64,000 bases of DNA from Accumulibacter sp. (lineage in GTDB: Bacteria > Pseudomonadota > Gammaproteobacteria > Burkholderiales > Rhodocyclaceae). How positions within the stretch are numbered: position 1 is the first letter of the stretch; each line of letters opens with the position of its first letter. This document shows positions 37,731 through 46,449 of this stretch, piece by piece. The stretch spans positions 51,722-115,721 of the forward strand of contig NZ_JAMTDX010000062.1 of NCBI RefSeq assembly GCF_023806625.1, given 5' to 3'. The notes beneath the pieces were generated by a model. It did not search any database and had not been told where the DNA came from. It saw nothing but the letters and a program-made list of their open reading frames with translations. A program made the translations under genes and the position numbers.

Positions 37731-39473
37731 TCAGCGATCGGCTTCGGCGCGTTCGGGCGAGTTGCTCTCCGGGCCGACGCGGACCAGCGCATAGTCGGTG
37801 CTGCGCAGGCCACGCAACAGCATTTCGGTTTCCGCGGACGGGATGCCCAGCGATTCGAGGCTTTCCGCGGCGAGGCGCAGGCTCGCTTCGAGCGTCTCGG
37901 GGAAGGCCTTGGTCACTCCCGCGCGCAGCAGCGCGTCACAGGTGACGAGGTCGCGGGCACGGGCGACGATGGTCACCTCCGGGAGCCGCGAACGGATCAG
38001 CGTCGCAGCCCGGACCGCTGCCTGGCGGTCGTCGATCGTCAGCACGACGAGATCGACGTTCTGCAGCGACGCGCTGCCGAGCAGCCCCGGATCGCCGATG
38101 TCGCCGTAGAAGACCGGGTGGCCCTCGCTGCGCCAGCGCGCGACGAGTTGCGCGTCGGTCTCGAAGGCGAGGTAGCGGATGCCGCAGCTCGCCAGGATCG
38201 TGCCGACCGCATGCCCGACGCGGCCATAACCGCCGATCACCACGCGTGGCTCGCTGTCGTCGCGGGCAGAGTGGCGGAAGCGTTCGTGGACTTCAGCCCC
38301 TTCGTCGGTAAGGTGCCTGGCCAGCGCATTGCCGAGTCGGGCGAGCAGCGGCGTGAGCAGCATGGTCAGCGAAATCACCGCCACGGACATCACGAAAAGT
38401 CGATCGTCGATCACGCCGAGCGCCTTGGCCGCGCCGAAGACGACGAATCCGAACTCGCCGCTCTGCGAGAGCAGGAAAGCGACGCGCACGGCCGTGCCGC
38501 GACCCGTACCGAAGCCCAGACACAGCAGGTAGAGTGCGACGATCTTGAGCAAGACGATGGCCACGACATGCAGCGCAAAGCGTCCAGGATTCGCAGCCAG
38601 TGCGCCGAGGTCGATGGACATCCCGACCGCAACGAAGAACAGGCTCATCAGCAGGCCCTTGTGCGGTTCCATCGTCGCTTCGATCTGCAAACTGTAACGC
38701 GAGGTCGACAGCAACATGCCGATCAGGAAAGCACCGAGGGCCATCGACATGCCGGCGTCGTCCATCGCCCAGGCCGCGGCGAAGACCGCGGCCATCGCCG
38801 CGAGGAAGAAGGCTTCGCGGTTGTTCTGTCGGGCGAGCCGGTCGAGCAGGCGCGGGACGACGTAGCGGCCACCGACGACGACCAGTGCGACGTCGGCGAC
38901 CGCGCGCGCGATCTGCTCCCAGAGCGGCATCTCGCTCGGCAGTGGCCCGTGCTCGGCGAGGATCGGGACCAGCGCGAGCAGCGGCACGACGGCGAGGTCC
39001 TGCATCAGCAGGACGGCGAAGGCCGTCTGGCCGTGGCGGCTGGCGATTTCCCCCTGGTCCCTGAGCATCTGGACGACGAAAGCCGTCGACGAGAGCGCGA
39101 AACTGGCGCCGAGCAGCAGCGCCGTCGACCATAGCGGCAGGAAGAGGCGCAGGTACGCACCGATCAGCACCGTCGACACGACGATCTGCAGCGAGCCGAG
39201 ACCGAACAGCGTTCTCCGAAGATCCCAGAGCCGGCGGGGCTTCATCTCCAGGCCGATCAGGAAGAGCAGCAACACGACGCCGAGTTCGGTGAAGTGGCGC
39301 ACGTCCTCGACGTGCGTGGTCACCAGGGGGCCCGGCGTGTGCGGTCCGACGACGACGCCGGCGACCAGCAGACCGAGGATCGAGCCGAGCCCGAAATGCC
39401 GGAAGACGGCGACGGCGATCGACGCGACGACGAGCAGCAGGACGGCAGAGTAGACGAACGATTTCGGGTCCAT
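37731..39473 (-). CDS. KefC-type monovalent cation:proton antiporter (CPA2)
   Basis: A 580-residue inner-membrane antiporter. About twelve helices span residues 5-390, with LGLLVAGVVVGPHTPG, VLLLFLIGLEMKPRRLWDLR, LLMQDLAVVPLLALVP and LLSQSGEFGFVVFGAAKALG as conserved CPA2 motifs. A C-terminal RCK/TrkA-N domain begins near 415 (PRVVIGGYGRVGHAVGTILA) and would bind nucleotide or glutathione adducts. It resembles glutathione-gated KefB/KefC. ATG 39473 gives MDPKSFVYSAVLLL; the earlier frame start lies in noncoding DNA. Confidence 0.92.
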   Translation of the reverse strand: MDPKSFVYSAVLLLVVASIAVAVFRHFGLGSILGLLVAGVVVGPHTPGPLVTTHVEDVRHFTELGVVLLLFLIGLEMKPRRLWDLRRTLFGLGSLQIVVSTVLIGAYLRLFLPLWSTALLLGASFALSSTAFVVQMLRDQGEIASRHGQTAFAVLLMQDLAVVPLLALVPILAEHGPLPSEMPLWEQIARAVADVALVVVGGRYVVPRLLDRLARQNNREAFFLAAMAAVFAAAWAMDDAGMSMALGAFLIGMLLSTSRYSLQIEATMEPHKGLLMSLFFVAVGMSIDLGALAANPGRFALHVVAIVLLKIVALYLLCLGFGTGRGTAVRVAFLLSQSGEFGFVVFGAAKALGVIDDRLFVMSVAVISLTMLLTPLLARLGNALARHLTDEGAEVHERFRHSARDDSEPRVVIGGYGRVGHAVGTILASCGIRYLAFETDAQLVARWRSEGHPVFYGDIGDPGLLGSASLQNVDLVVLTIDDRQAAVRAATLIRSRLPEVTIVARARDLVTCDALLRAGVTKAFPETLEASLRLAAESLESLGIPSAETEMLLRGLRSTDYALVRVGPESNSPERAEADR

Positions 39474-39663
39474 GGCAATCCCTTGCTCTGCCCCGAAGCG
39501 GTGACGCCGCTCGCGGTCGAGCCTGCGGGTGGCGGAGCAGACGGCAATACTAACCGATCGCGGGGGGCCCACCGTTCCGGCCGACTCGCGGGCAATGCTA
39601 ACATGCGCGCTGGTCAGGCGCTGCGCCGGCCAATCGCCCGCATCCGTTCCGTGAGGAGTCCCC

Positions 39664-40107
39664 GTGAGTCTACGCCTGGTCTTCGCTAGCTGCCTGATCG
39701 TGCTGGTCTCGCCGCCGTCGCTCGCCCAGACCCCGCTGCGCCTGCCGAGCAGTGCGCAGGATTACCGCGACCTGCTGCATGACCCGCGCGGCGGGCTCTG
39801 CGCGCAGTGCGGCGTGGTCACCGCGATTCAGACGCGCAGCCACGAGGGGCCCGTACCACGCAACCTCGCGCCGGCAGCCGGCGACGGCGCGGGCCTCGGC
39901 GGCAACCTCAAGACGACGCCGATCCTCGGCACCGGCGATGTGGTCGCCGACGCGCGCAAGGGCAGTGCGCCGGTGGTCAGCTACGTGATCACCGTGCGCT
40001 ACCTCGACGGCAGCTACGGGTTCATCGACGAAGACCGTGAGCCGGTCGTCCGCCGCGGCGATCCGGTCCGGGTCGTCGAAGGCCGCGTCGAGCTGCGCAA
40101 CGACTGA
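39664..40107 (+). CDS. Secreted protein of unknown function with CAQC motif
   Basis: A 147-residue protein beginning at GTG 39664, with signal peptide RLVFASCLIVLVSPPSLAQ. The mature part has GGLCAQCGVVTAIQTRSHEG, a CxxC pair that could bind heme, metal or form a disulfide, then a Gly-rich stretch and YVITVRYLDGSYGFIDEDRE. It resembles glycine-zipper-free relatives of SlyB-type periplasmic proteins, but the similarity is weak. It converges on the NlpC/P60 gene with a 13-base gap. Confidence 0.6.
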   Translation: MSLRLVFASCLIVLVSPPSLAQTPLRLPSSAQDYRDLLHDPRGGLCAQCGVVTAIQTRSHEGPVPRNLAPAAGDGAGLGGNLKTTPILGTGDVVADARKGSAPVVSYVITVRYLDGSYGFIDEDREPVVRRGDPVRVVEGRVELRND

Positions 40108-40120
40108 AGCGGCCGCCGGA

Positions 40121-40615
40121 CTAGTCGAAGTAGGTCCGCGCGGTTTCGAAGCGCTGCGCGAAGTAGCGCGCGCCGAGCTGATCGATGCGTACCCGGCCGT
40201 TGCTCGACGGCGCGTGCACGAAACGGTCGTCGCCGATGTAGATCCCGACGTGCGAATACCCGGCGTTGCGCGTATTGAAGAAGACGAGATCCCCGGGGCG
40301 CAGCGACTCGCGCTCGATGGGCCGGCCGCGCCGGGCGATGTCCGCGGCGCTGCCGGTGATCCGCAGCCCGGCTGCCCGCCCGTAAATGTACGAGACCATG
40401 CCGCTGCAGTCGAGGCCGGCGTCGGGGTTCTTGCCGCCGAAGCGGTAGCCGGTATCGACGAGGCTCAGCGCGAAGATCACCACGTCGTTGCCCTGCGCGC
40501 TGCTCGCCAGCCGGTCGGCTGGCCGCCGTGAGGCATCGACCGGCGCCGGCGGTCTGCCCGCACACGCGGCGAGGACGATGGCGATCGAGCAGCTGACGAG
40601 CAGGTGGACACGCAT
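40121..40615 (-). CDS. NlpC/P60 (C40) peptidoglycan endopeptidase lipoprotein
   Basis: A 164-residue cell-wall hydrolase. Lipoprotein signal LLVSCSIAIVLAACAG with lipobox LAAC; catalytic cysteine in GLDCSGMVSYIYGRA, histidine in AGYSHVGIYIGDDRFVH, third residue histidine in FVHAPSSN. These match the D,L-endopeptidases of the Spr type. Length is normal. ATG 40615 is used because the upstream start lacks a signal peptide. Confidence 0.92.
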   Translation of the reverse strand: MRVHLLVSCSIAIVLAACAGRPPAPVDASRRPADRLASSAQGNDVVIFALSLVDTGYRFGGKNPDAGLDCSGMVSYIYGRAAGLRITGSAADIARRGRPIERESLRPGDLVFFNTRNAGYSHVGIYIGDDRFVHAPSSNGRVRIDQLGARYFAQRFETARTYFD

Positions 40616-40776
40616 GGTGCACAGTATAAACTGCGGCTCTCGCAATGGCGGAGTGCCGCCAGCCGCAAGACGGGTCGTCCGACGGCGCTTCGTCGGTGCC
40701 GGTTGGCGGTCGCCTCACGAAGAGCGACGCTCAGCGTTCGGTGAGGTCAGCGAGGGCTGGGGAAGAGGAAATCCGG

Positions 40777-41439
40777 ATGAAGATCGTCATCGTGCTGGCC
40801 TTCGCCGGCCTGATCGTCGCGTCGATTCTCTGGTGGCGAGCGCTGCTCAGAAAGCGCGTGGCGTATATCGAGAGCTACCCGTACGCCAGGCTTCTCGACC
40901 GGCGGCTCGCCGACCGCCGGCCGGAACTCGGCGAGGCGCAGCGCGCGCTCGTCTTCGAGGGGCTGCGCGAATACTTCCAGCTCTGCCGCCAGGCCGGGAA
41001 CCGACTCGTGGCGATGCCTTCGCAGGCCGTCGACGACGCCTGGCACGAATTCATCCTGTTCACGCGGCACTACCAGCAGTTCTGCACGCGCGGTCTCGGT
41101 CGCTTCCTGCACCACACCCCGGCCGAGGCGATGCGTTCGCCGACCGAAGCTCAGCAAGGAATCCGGCGGGCGTGGCGCCTGGCCTGCCGGCGCGAGGGGA
41201 TCGACCCACGCGCGCCGAACTCGCTGCCGACGCTCTTCGCGCTCGATGCGCTGCTCGGCATCAGCGGCGGCTTCATCTACCAGCTCGACTGCCTGGCCGC
41301 CGCGCAGACGGGCGCCGGAACCGCGTTCTGCGCCGGGCATATCGGCTGCGCTGGGTCGGGCGACGCCGGGTGCAGCGGCGGTGATGGCGACTCAAGTGCG
41401 GGTGACGGCTGCGGCGGGGGCGGCTGCGGCGGCGACTAG
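40777..41439 (+). CDS. GRDP-like protein with Cys/Gly-rich tail
   Basis: A 220-residue protein with one N-terminal helix (IVIVLAFAGLIVASILWW) and a soluble region containing SQAVDDAWHEFILFTRHYQQ followed by GRFLHHTP. This W-H-x(n)-Y-x2-FC...HH pattern resembles glycine-rich domain-containing (GRDP) proteins. The last 40 residues are Gly/Cys-rich (SGGDGDSSAGDGCGGGGC). Function is unknown. ATG 40777 follows GAGGAAATCCGG. The stop is 8 bases before the 65-bp palindrome. Confidence 0.65.
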   Translation: MKIVIVLAFAGLIVASILWWRALLRKRVAYIESYPYARLLDRRLADRRPELGEAQRALVFEGLREYFQLCRQAGNRLVAMPSQAVDDAWHEFILFTRHYQQFCTRGLGRFLHHTPAEAMRSPTEAQQGIRRAWRLACRREGIDPRAPNSLPTLFALDALLGISGGFIYQLDCLAAAQTGAGTAFCAGHIGCAGSGDAGCSGGDGDSSAGDGCGGGGCGGD

Positions 41440-41447
41440 CTAGAAAT

Positions 41448-41512
41448 CGGTAAAAACGGGGACAGACCCCTATTTTCTCCGAGAAAATAGGGGTCTGTCC
41501 CCGTTTTTACCG
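41448..41512. repeat. 65-bp perfect palindrome (REP/REPIN-like hairpin)
   Basis: Arms 41448-41479 and 41481-41512 are exact inverse complements with a single C at 41480. The core reads GGGGACAGACCCC in one arm and GGGGTCTGTCCCC in the other. It sits between two convergent genes, where it could end both transcripts. The core resembles motifs that recur in betaproteobacterial genomes near REP-associated transposases, but no transposase is in the window. Degenerate relatives occur at 48585 and 49349. Confidence 0.85.
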
Positions 41513-41528
41513 TTCTTGCAGTTCTTCT

Positions 41529-42410
41529 TCAGACGCCGTGCTGCCTGAACCACGCGATCAGGCGGCGCCAGCCGTCCTCAGCCTCGTCCTTGCCGTAGCT
41601 CGGCCGGTAGTCGGCGTGAAAGGCGTGCGGTGCCTGCGCGTAAACCTGAATCGTCGACGCCCGGCTCGCCGGGCTGACTCCCTCGGCGAGTGCCACGCGC
41701 ATCCGGTCCACCGTGTCGAGCGGAATCCCCTTATCGGCGCCGCCGTAGAGCCCGAGGATCGGCGCGTAGAGTTTGCCGGCGACGTCGATCGGCTGTTTCG
41801 GGGTCAGCTCGCTGGCCTGGCCGACGAGTCGGCCGTACCACGCGACGCCGGCTCTGAGCTGCGGGTTGTGCGCCGCGTAAAGCCAGGTGATCCGCCCGCC
41901 CCAGCAAAAGCCGGTGATCCCGAGGCGTGCGGTATTGCCGCCGTGCGCGCCCGCCCAGGCGACGCAGGCGTCGAGGTCGGCGAGCACCTGCGCGTCGGGA
42001 ACGCGGCTGACGAGTTTCTCGATCAGTTCGGGAACCGCCGTGTACTGCCGGGGATCGCCCTGCCGAGCGAAGAGTTCGGCTGCGATGGCCAGGTAGCCAA
42101 CCTTGGCGAGGCGGCGGCAGACGTCGCGGATGTATTCGTGCACCCCGAAAATCTCCTGGACGACGAGGATCACCGGCCAGTCGCTGCCGCTCGCCGGCTG
42201 CGCGCGATACGCCGGCACCGCGCCGCCGTCGGTCGTCGGAATGCGCAGTTCGCCGGCAGTCAGACCCGAGCTGTCGGTCGAGATCGCCGTCTGCGCCTCG
42301 ATCGGCTGCACCGAGAGTGCGAAGCCGGCACCGAGAGCGCTGACGACGAACTCGCGGCGGCTGATCTGCCGGGCAGGAAAGAGGCTGTCGAAATCGCTGT
42401 CTGGGCTCAC
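41529..42410 (-). CDS. Dienelactone hydrolase family protein (exported)
   Basis: A 293-residue alpha/beta hydrolase with a Tat-type signal (SRREFVVSALGAGFAL). The nucleophile motif is GITGFCWGGRITWLYAA (cysteine as in dienelactone hydrolase), the acid is probably in LYGGADKGIPLD, and histidine in YAQAPHAFHADYRP. VILVVQEIFGVHEYIRDVCR is the family start. GTG 42410 is preferred over ATG 42449 because AGAGGAG lies 4 bases upstream. In the DLH family the cysteine, aspartate and histidine hydrolyse cyclic esters; the real substrate is unknown. Confidence 0.88.
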   Translation of the reverse strand: MSPDSDFDSLFPARQISRREFVVSALGAGFALSVQPIEAQTAISTDSSGLTAGELRIPTTDGGAVPAYRAQPASGSDWPVILVVQEIFGVHEYIRDVCRRLAKVGYLAIAAELFARQGDPRQYTAVPELIEKLVSRVPDAQVLADLDACVAWAGAHGGNTARLGITGFCWGGRITWLYAAHNPQLRAGVAWYGRLVGQASELTPKQPIDVAGKLYAPILGLYGGADKGIPLDTVDRMRVALAEGVSPASRASTIQVYAQAPHAFHADYRPSYGKDEAEDGWRRLIAWFRQHGV

Positions 42411-42507
42411 ACGCGTCTCCTCTGGATCGGCCGGGATATTGTGTATCATGCCACGAAGAGCACCACGCCCGGCGCCCGCACCGCAACCCATTTTCCTGGA
42501 GGAACCG

Positions 42508-42606
42508 ATGAATTCACCGGCAGGCCACACCATAGAAGATCTGGCCGGCATCGAGCCGAGCATCGCCGGCCCCGCGACGCGCTGTTTCACGACGGCGAGG
42601 GGCTGA
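42508..42606 (+). CDS. 32-codon ORF with strong ribosome binding site
   Basis: ATG 42508 is preceded by TGGAGGAACC and opens a 32-codon frame (MNSPAGHTIEDLAGIEPSIA...) ending 3 bases before the next gene. The ribosome site and tight spacing suggest it is translated and coupled to that gene. The peptide matches no known small protein. It may be a leader peptide, a truncated gene or an unannotated small protein. Confidence 0.4.
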   Translation: MNSPAGHTIEDLAGIEPSIAGPATRCFTTARG

Positions 42607-42609
42607 GCG

Positions 42610-43188
42610 ATGGGCGCCCCGATCAGCCGCTTCCCGGTCCCCGAACTCGACGAACTGCCCGAGGACGTGCGCAGCCGGATCCTCGAAGTCCAGGAGAAGG
42701 CCGGTTTCGTGCCCAACGTCTTCCTTACCCTGGCGCATCGCCCCGACGAGTTCCGCGCCTTCTTCGCCTACCACGATGCGCTTATGGAGAAGGCGAGCGG
42801 TCTCAGCAAGGCCGAGCGCGAGATGATCGTCGTCGCGACGAGCGGCGCCAACCAGTGCCTCTACTGCGTCGTCGCGCATGGCGCGATCCTGCGCGTGCGC
42901 GCGAAGAACCCGTGGATCGCCGACCAGGTTGCGGTCAACCACCGCAAGGCCGATCTTTCACCGCGCCAGCACGCGATGCTCGACTTCGCGCTGAAGGTCG
43001 CGCTGCGCTCGTCCGGGATCGTCGATGCCGATTTCGCCGCGCTGCGTGAACACGGTTTTTCCGATCAGGACATCTGGGACATCGGGGCCGTGGCGGCGTT
43101 CTTCGCGATGTCCAACCGTCTCGCCAACCTGTCTTCGATGCGGCCCAACGACGAGTTCTTCCTGATGGGCAGGCTGCCGAAGGCCTAG
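42610..43188 (+). CDS. Peroxidase-related AhpD-like (carboxymuconolactone decarboxylase family) protein
   Basis: A 192-residue protein of the CMD/AhpD superfamily. The thiol motif is SGANQCLYCVVAHGAILRVR (CxxC plus histidine), as in peroxidase-related enzymes using two cysteines to reduce hydroperoxides. QEKAGFVPNVFLTLAHRPDE and LSKAEREMIVVATSG are the family flanks. The C-terminal SMRPNDEFFLMGRLPKA is typical. It begins 3 bases after the small ORF, and heat-shock gene hsp20 follows. Confidence 0.88.
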   Translation: MGAPISRFPVPELDELPEDVRSRILEVQEKAGFVPNVFLTLAHRPDEFRAFFAYHDALMEKASGLSKAEREMIVVATSGANQCLYCVVAHGAILRVRAKNPWIADQVAVNHRKADLSPRQHAMLDFALKVALRSSGIVDADFAALREHGFSDQDIWDIGAVAAFFAMSNRLANLSSMRPNDEFFLMGRLPKA

Positions 43189-43227
43189 CGCGGCGGCCCC
43201 GCGGGCAGTCATTCTTGTCGTGCGGGG

Positions 43228-43254
43228 CTTGAATTCCTCGCTTCGACCGCTATT
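43228..43254 (+). promoter_or_regulatory. Sigma-32-type heat-shock promoter for the Hsp20 gene
   Basis: CTTGAA (43228-43233) and CCGCTATT (43247-43254) with 13 bases between match the sigma-32 consensus CTTGAA-N13-15-CCCCATnT at most positions. It lies about 175 bases before the hsp20 ATG, downstream of the AhpD-like gene. A shorter heat-shock leader with RNA thermometer was looked for; none is evident. Confidence 0.5.
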
Positions 43255-43429
43255 CTGAAGTTGAGACCTGTCGTCGTTCCGGGCGCGGCGCACCAGGCAG
43301 CTTCGCCGTAACCGCGACGCGCAGGTCGGGCAAGTGTCGGTCGTCAGCCCCCGCTGCCCGGCAGCCCGCGGCACTCATGTGGCGGGCCTTCCGGCGAGCG
43401 GCAGGGCGCAATTTGCTGAGGAGAGTCCC

Positions 43430-43957
43430 ATGGCAGACAAGGAAGCCAAGTCGGAAGCGAATGAAGAGAAGGGCGGCAAGGCCCTGCAGGTTCAGCGCGG
43501 TGTCCTCGCTCCGTTCAAGAACCTCGAAGACCGCTTCGAACAGATGGAGCGATTCATGGACCGGATGATGGGCGGCTTCTCGCCGAGCCGCTGGATGCGG
43601 CCCTTCGAGCGTGAATGGTCCGAGCTGGCCGAGTTCCGGGCTCCGGCGGTCGACCTGATCGACCGCGAAACCGAGATCGTCGTTCGTGCCGAATTGCCCG
43701 GAGTGAGCAAGGAAGACATCTCGATTTCGCTGAGCGGCGACTCGATCACCATCGAGGCGACGAGCCGCAAGGAAGAAAACGAGGAGAAAGGCAACTACCG
43801 GCGGCGCGAGATCAGCTCGTCGGCGTTCTCGCGCTCGATGTGGCTGCCCGCGGAAGTCGATTCCGAGAAGGCCAAGGCGGCGTTCAAGGACGGCGTCCTC
43901 GAAGTGACCCTGCCCAAGCTCGCCGGCGCCAAAGGCCGGAAGGTGCCGATCGACTGA
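43430..43957 (+). CDS. Small heat shock protein (Hsp20/alpha-crystallin)
   Basis: A 175-residue chaperone of the IbpA/Hsp20 type that holds unfolded proteins. The alpha-crystallin domain starts near residue 75 (APAVDLIDRETEIVVRAELP), and its end has FKDGVLEVTLPKLAGAKGRK. An N-terminal region with FMDRMMGGFSPSRW is typical of the class A-like bacterial proteins. A GAGGAG ribosome site precedes ATG 43430. A sigma-32-type promoter lies upstream. Confidence 0.93.
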   Translation: MADKEAKSEANEEKGGKALQVQRGVLAPFKNLEDRFEQMERFMDRMMGGFSPSRWMRPFEREWSELAEFRAPAVDLIDRETEIVVRAELPGVSKEDISISLSGDSITIEATSRKEENEEKGNYRRREISSSAFSRSMWLPAEVDSEKAKAAFKDGVLEVTLPKLAGAKGRKVPID

Positions 43958-44038
43958 TCCCGCCCCTTCGCTGGTTCACCCGCGCCGGCGGACTGCCGGC
44001 GCTGCCCTTCGGCCGGACGAGCCCCCGGGCAGCGGGAG

Positions 44039-45151
44039 CTAGCGCCCGCCGCTGCGCACCGCTCCGAAGATTCCTTCGCAACCCGCCGGCAGGCATCGCC
44101 AGTACTGGGCAGGCGCGCTCACCTGGGCGCCGAGCCGGGCGGCCGCGTGCCACGGCCAGCGCGGGTCGTAGAGGATTCCGCGGGCCAGCGCGACGAGGTC
44201 GGCCTGACCCGCAGCGACGATCGCTTCGGCGTGCTCCGGGTCGCTGATCATTCCGACGGCGACGACCGGAACGCCGACTGCCTCGCGGATCCGCGCGGCG
44301 AGCGGCACCTGGAAGCCCGGAGCCGGGCTGATCCGCTGCGCCGGCGACAGCCCGCCGCTCGACACGTGGATGTACGCGCAGCCGATCGCTTCGAGCTCTC
44401 GGCAGAAGCGTACGCTCTGCTCGAGGTCCCAGCCGCCATCGACCCAGTCGGTCGCCGAAATGCGCACCCCGACGGGCCTTCCGGCCGGAAACGCCGAGCG
44501 CACCGCGGCGAAGACCTCGAGCGGGAACCGGCAGCGGGCGTCGAGTGAGCCGCCGTAGCGATCGTCACGCCGGTTCGACAGCGGCGACAGGAACTCGTGC
44601 AACAGGTAGCCGTGCGCGGCGTGCACCTCGATCGCCTCGGCGCCGATCCGCGCCGCGCGGCGCGCGGCTTCAGCGAAGGCGTCGATGATCCGGGCGATGT
44701 TCGCGTCGTCGAGCGCGGCCGGCGGCTCCTCGCTGTCGGCGTGGGCGATCGCCGACGGTGCGAGCGCGGTCCACCCGCCGCGGCCACTCGGGATCTGCGC
44801 GCCGCCGTCCCAGGGCAGCTCACTCGAGGCCTTGCGTCCCGCATGCGCGAGCTGGATCGCCAGCGGCGTGTCGGCGTAGCGGCGGACGCTCGCCAGGACC
44901 CGCCCGAGTGCGGCTTCGCAATGGTCCGAATAGAGGCCGAGGTCGCCGGGCGTGATCCGGCCCTCGGGCGAAACCGCGGTCGCCTCGACGATCACCAGGC
45001 CCGCGCCGGAGATCGCCAGTTGGCCGAGGTGGATCAGGTGCCAGTCGCTGGCCACTCCGTCGTCGGCCGAGTACTGGCACATCGGCGCGACGACGATGCG
45101 GTTCTCCAGGGCCAGGGTTCCGATGCTCATCGGAGAGAACAGCGCGCTCAT
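44039..45151 (-). CDS. NADH:flavin oxidoreductase (old yellow enzyme family)
   Basis: A 370-residue FMN enzyme of the YqjM/xenobiotic reductase type that reduces activated C=C bonds. NRIVVAPMCQYSADDGVASD binds FMN and holds the class II cysteine; QLAHAGRKASSELPWDGG and EVHAAHGYLLHEFLSPLSN contain substrate histidines; NRRDDRYGGSLDARCRF is the family signature. GMISDPEHAEAIVAAGQADLVAL is near the end. The frame before ATG 45151 has a basic leader with no support. Confidence 0.92.
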   Translation of the reverse strand: MSALFSPMSIGTLALENRIVVAPMCQYSADDGVASDWHLIHLGQLAISGAGLVIVEATAVSPEGRITPGDLGLYSDHCEAALGRVLASVRRYADTPLAIQLAHAGRKASSELPWDGGAQIPSGRGGWTALAPSAIAHADSEEPPAALDDANIARIIDAFAEAARRAARIGAEAIEVHAAHGYLLHEFLSPLSNRRDDRYGGSLDARCRFPLEVFAAVRSAFPAGRPVGVRISATDWVDGGWDLEQSVRFCRELEAIGCAYIHVSSGGLSPAQRISPAPGFQVPLAARIREAVGVPVVAVGMISDPEHAEAIVAAGQADLVALARGILYDPRWPWHAAARLGAQVSAPAQYWRCLPAGCEGIFGAVRSGGR

Positions 45152-45300
45152 TGGCAAGCTCCTCGATCGGCGGCGCGGCCGCGACGACGCCAATGATGCC
45201 CGGCGTTTCCCGCTTCGTGCAACAGGATTCCGCGCCTTTCGGCCGCGGGGGTCACGCTTGCGCGGGAAGCTGCTGCCGCCGGCTCCGCCGGCCTGCCCGC

Positions 45301-46449
45301 TCAGTTAGGACCTCGGGCGAGCCGGAAGCCGATGTTGACGTTGCGGTAGCCCGCCTCGAAGTGGTAGCGGAGGGCGGAACGCAGGACCCTGCCGTCGTCG
45401 TACCACGAGCCGCCGCGCAACACGCGGTGGGCGCCCGACGGAGGCCCCTGCGGGTCCACCTGCGCCGTCGCCGGGTACTTGCCGTACCAGTCGGCACACC
45501 ATTCCCAGACGTTGCCGTGCATCTCGCAAAAGCCCCACGGATTTGCTGGTAGCGAGCCGACCGGCACCGTCTTCTGCCGAGACACGCCTTGCTCGCCGCC
45601 CGCGTACGGGCGGCGGCCATCGTAGTTCACCTGCTCGGGGGTGATGTTCGCGCCGAACGAGAACGGCGTCGTCGTCCCGGCGCGGCACGCGTACTCCCAT
45701 TCGGCTTCGCTCGGCAGGCGCTCGTCCAGCCCCCGGCGCGCTCGTCGCGCGGCGGCTGCCAGTCGAGCCGGCAGCGCTCGCCGAGCCAGAACACTTCGGC
45801 GTACAGGCCGCGCGCGTCCCGGCCGATCGCCCTTGCCCAGCCGGGCCTGGTCAGCGGCGCGATGGTCAGCTCGAGATGCTCGCCGTGCAGCGTAATCTGC
45901 GCCGGCTCGCCGAATCGGCGCGCCCGGCAGCCGCAACGACGCTCACCTCGATCGCCTGGTCGACGAGCGTCAGTTCGGCAAGCGGGCTGCCGGCGACGAG
46001 CGCTGGCGCGTCACCGGTCGCCGCGGCCTCGAGCCGAAGTTCGTCGCCGCGCTGCCGCAACACGCACTCGCTGCGCGGCGCCACCTCGCCGGCATCGCGC
46101 AGGGAGTAGGCGAGATCTTCGCCCCTGACGCCGGCCAGCCGCGCGCGTTGCGCGCGCTCGGCGAGTTCGCACGGCACGGCTTCGGCAGCCAGGTGGCAGC
46201 AGGCGAGCACTTCGGCGTGGCGCACCGAATCGGGCCGCGAGTCGTTTGCGAGGACTCGCGCACCGGCGAGCCACGCGGGCGGCGCCGGGCCGACGTCGGT
46301 GGCCGGATCGGGCTTGTGCTGGCGATGTTCGACGACTCGGTAGAAGCGCGTCTTCGGCAGTTCCGGCGGGCGCTCGGGAAGGGGCGGGGCACCCGCCAAT
46401 GCCCGTGCTTCGCCGATCGGCTCGACGACCGCGTCGGCGACTGCTGCTT
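45301..46449 (-). pseudogene. Decayed vWA-like/FGE-domain gene of a conflict cassette
   Basis: Fragments in different minus-strand frames, read 3'-to-5' of the plus strand: RFYRVVEHRQHKPDPATDVG near 46330, then the region equivalent to the middle of the intact protein at 52464 (LTRPGWARAIGRDARGLYAE, matching WALAWGRDRQGLFA), and finally the C-terminal half of an FGE domain (LPSEAEWEYACRAG, EMHGNVWEWCADWY, RVLRGGSWYDDGRVLRSALR). The middle of the vWA region and the first FGE strand are deleted, and a frameshift lies near 45740. Its C-terminus resembles a DGR variable region but differs from the template at non-adenine bases, so it is not a target. It follows the broken MoxR gene. Confidence 0.75.

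Noticed and set aside
43380-43430. ROSE-type RNA thermometer at the hsp20 ribosome site
   Set aside because: TTTGCTGAGGAG places the possible anti-Shine-Dalgarno too close to pair, and no larger hairpin could be seen by eye.
45305-45445. FGE C-terminus on the minus strand as a third DGR variable repeat
   Set aside because: It can be aligned to TR in its GGSW region, but it differs at non-adenine template positions (for example GAG versus GAC) and lacks the IMH core, so it is a homologous, non-diversified domain.
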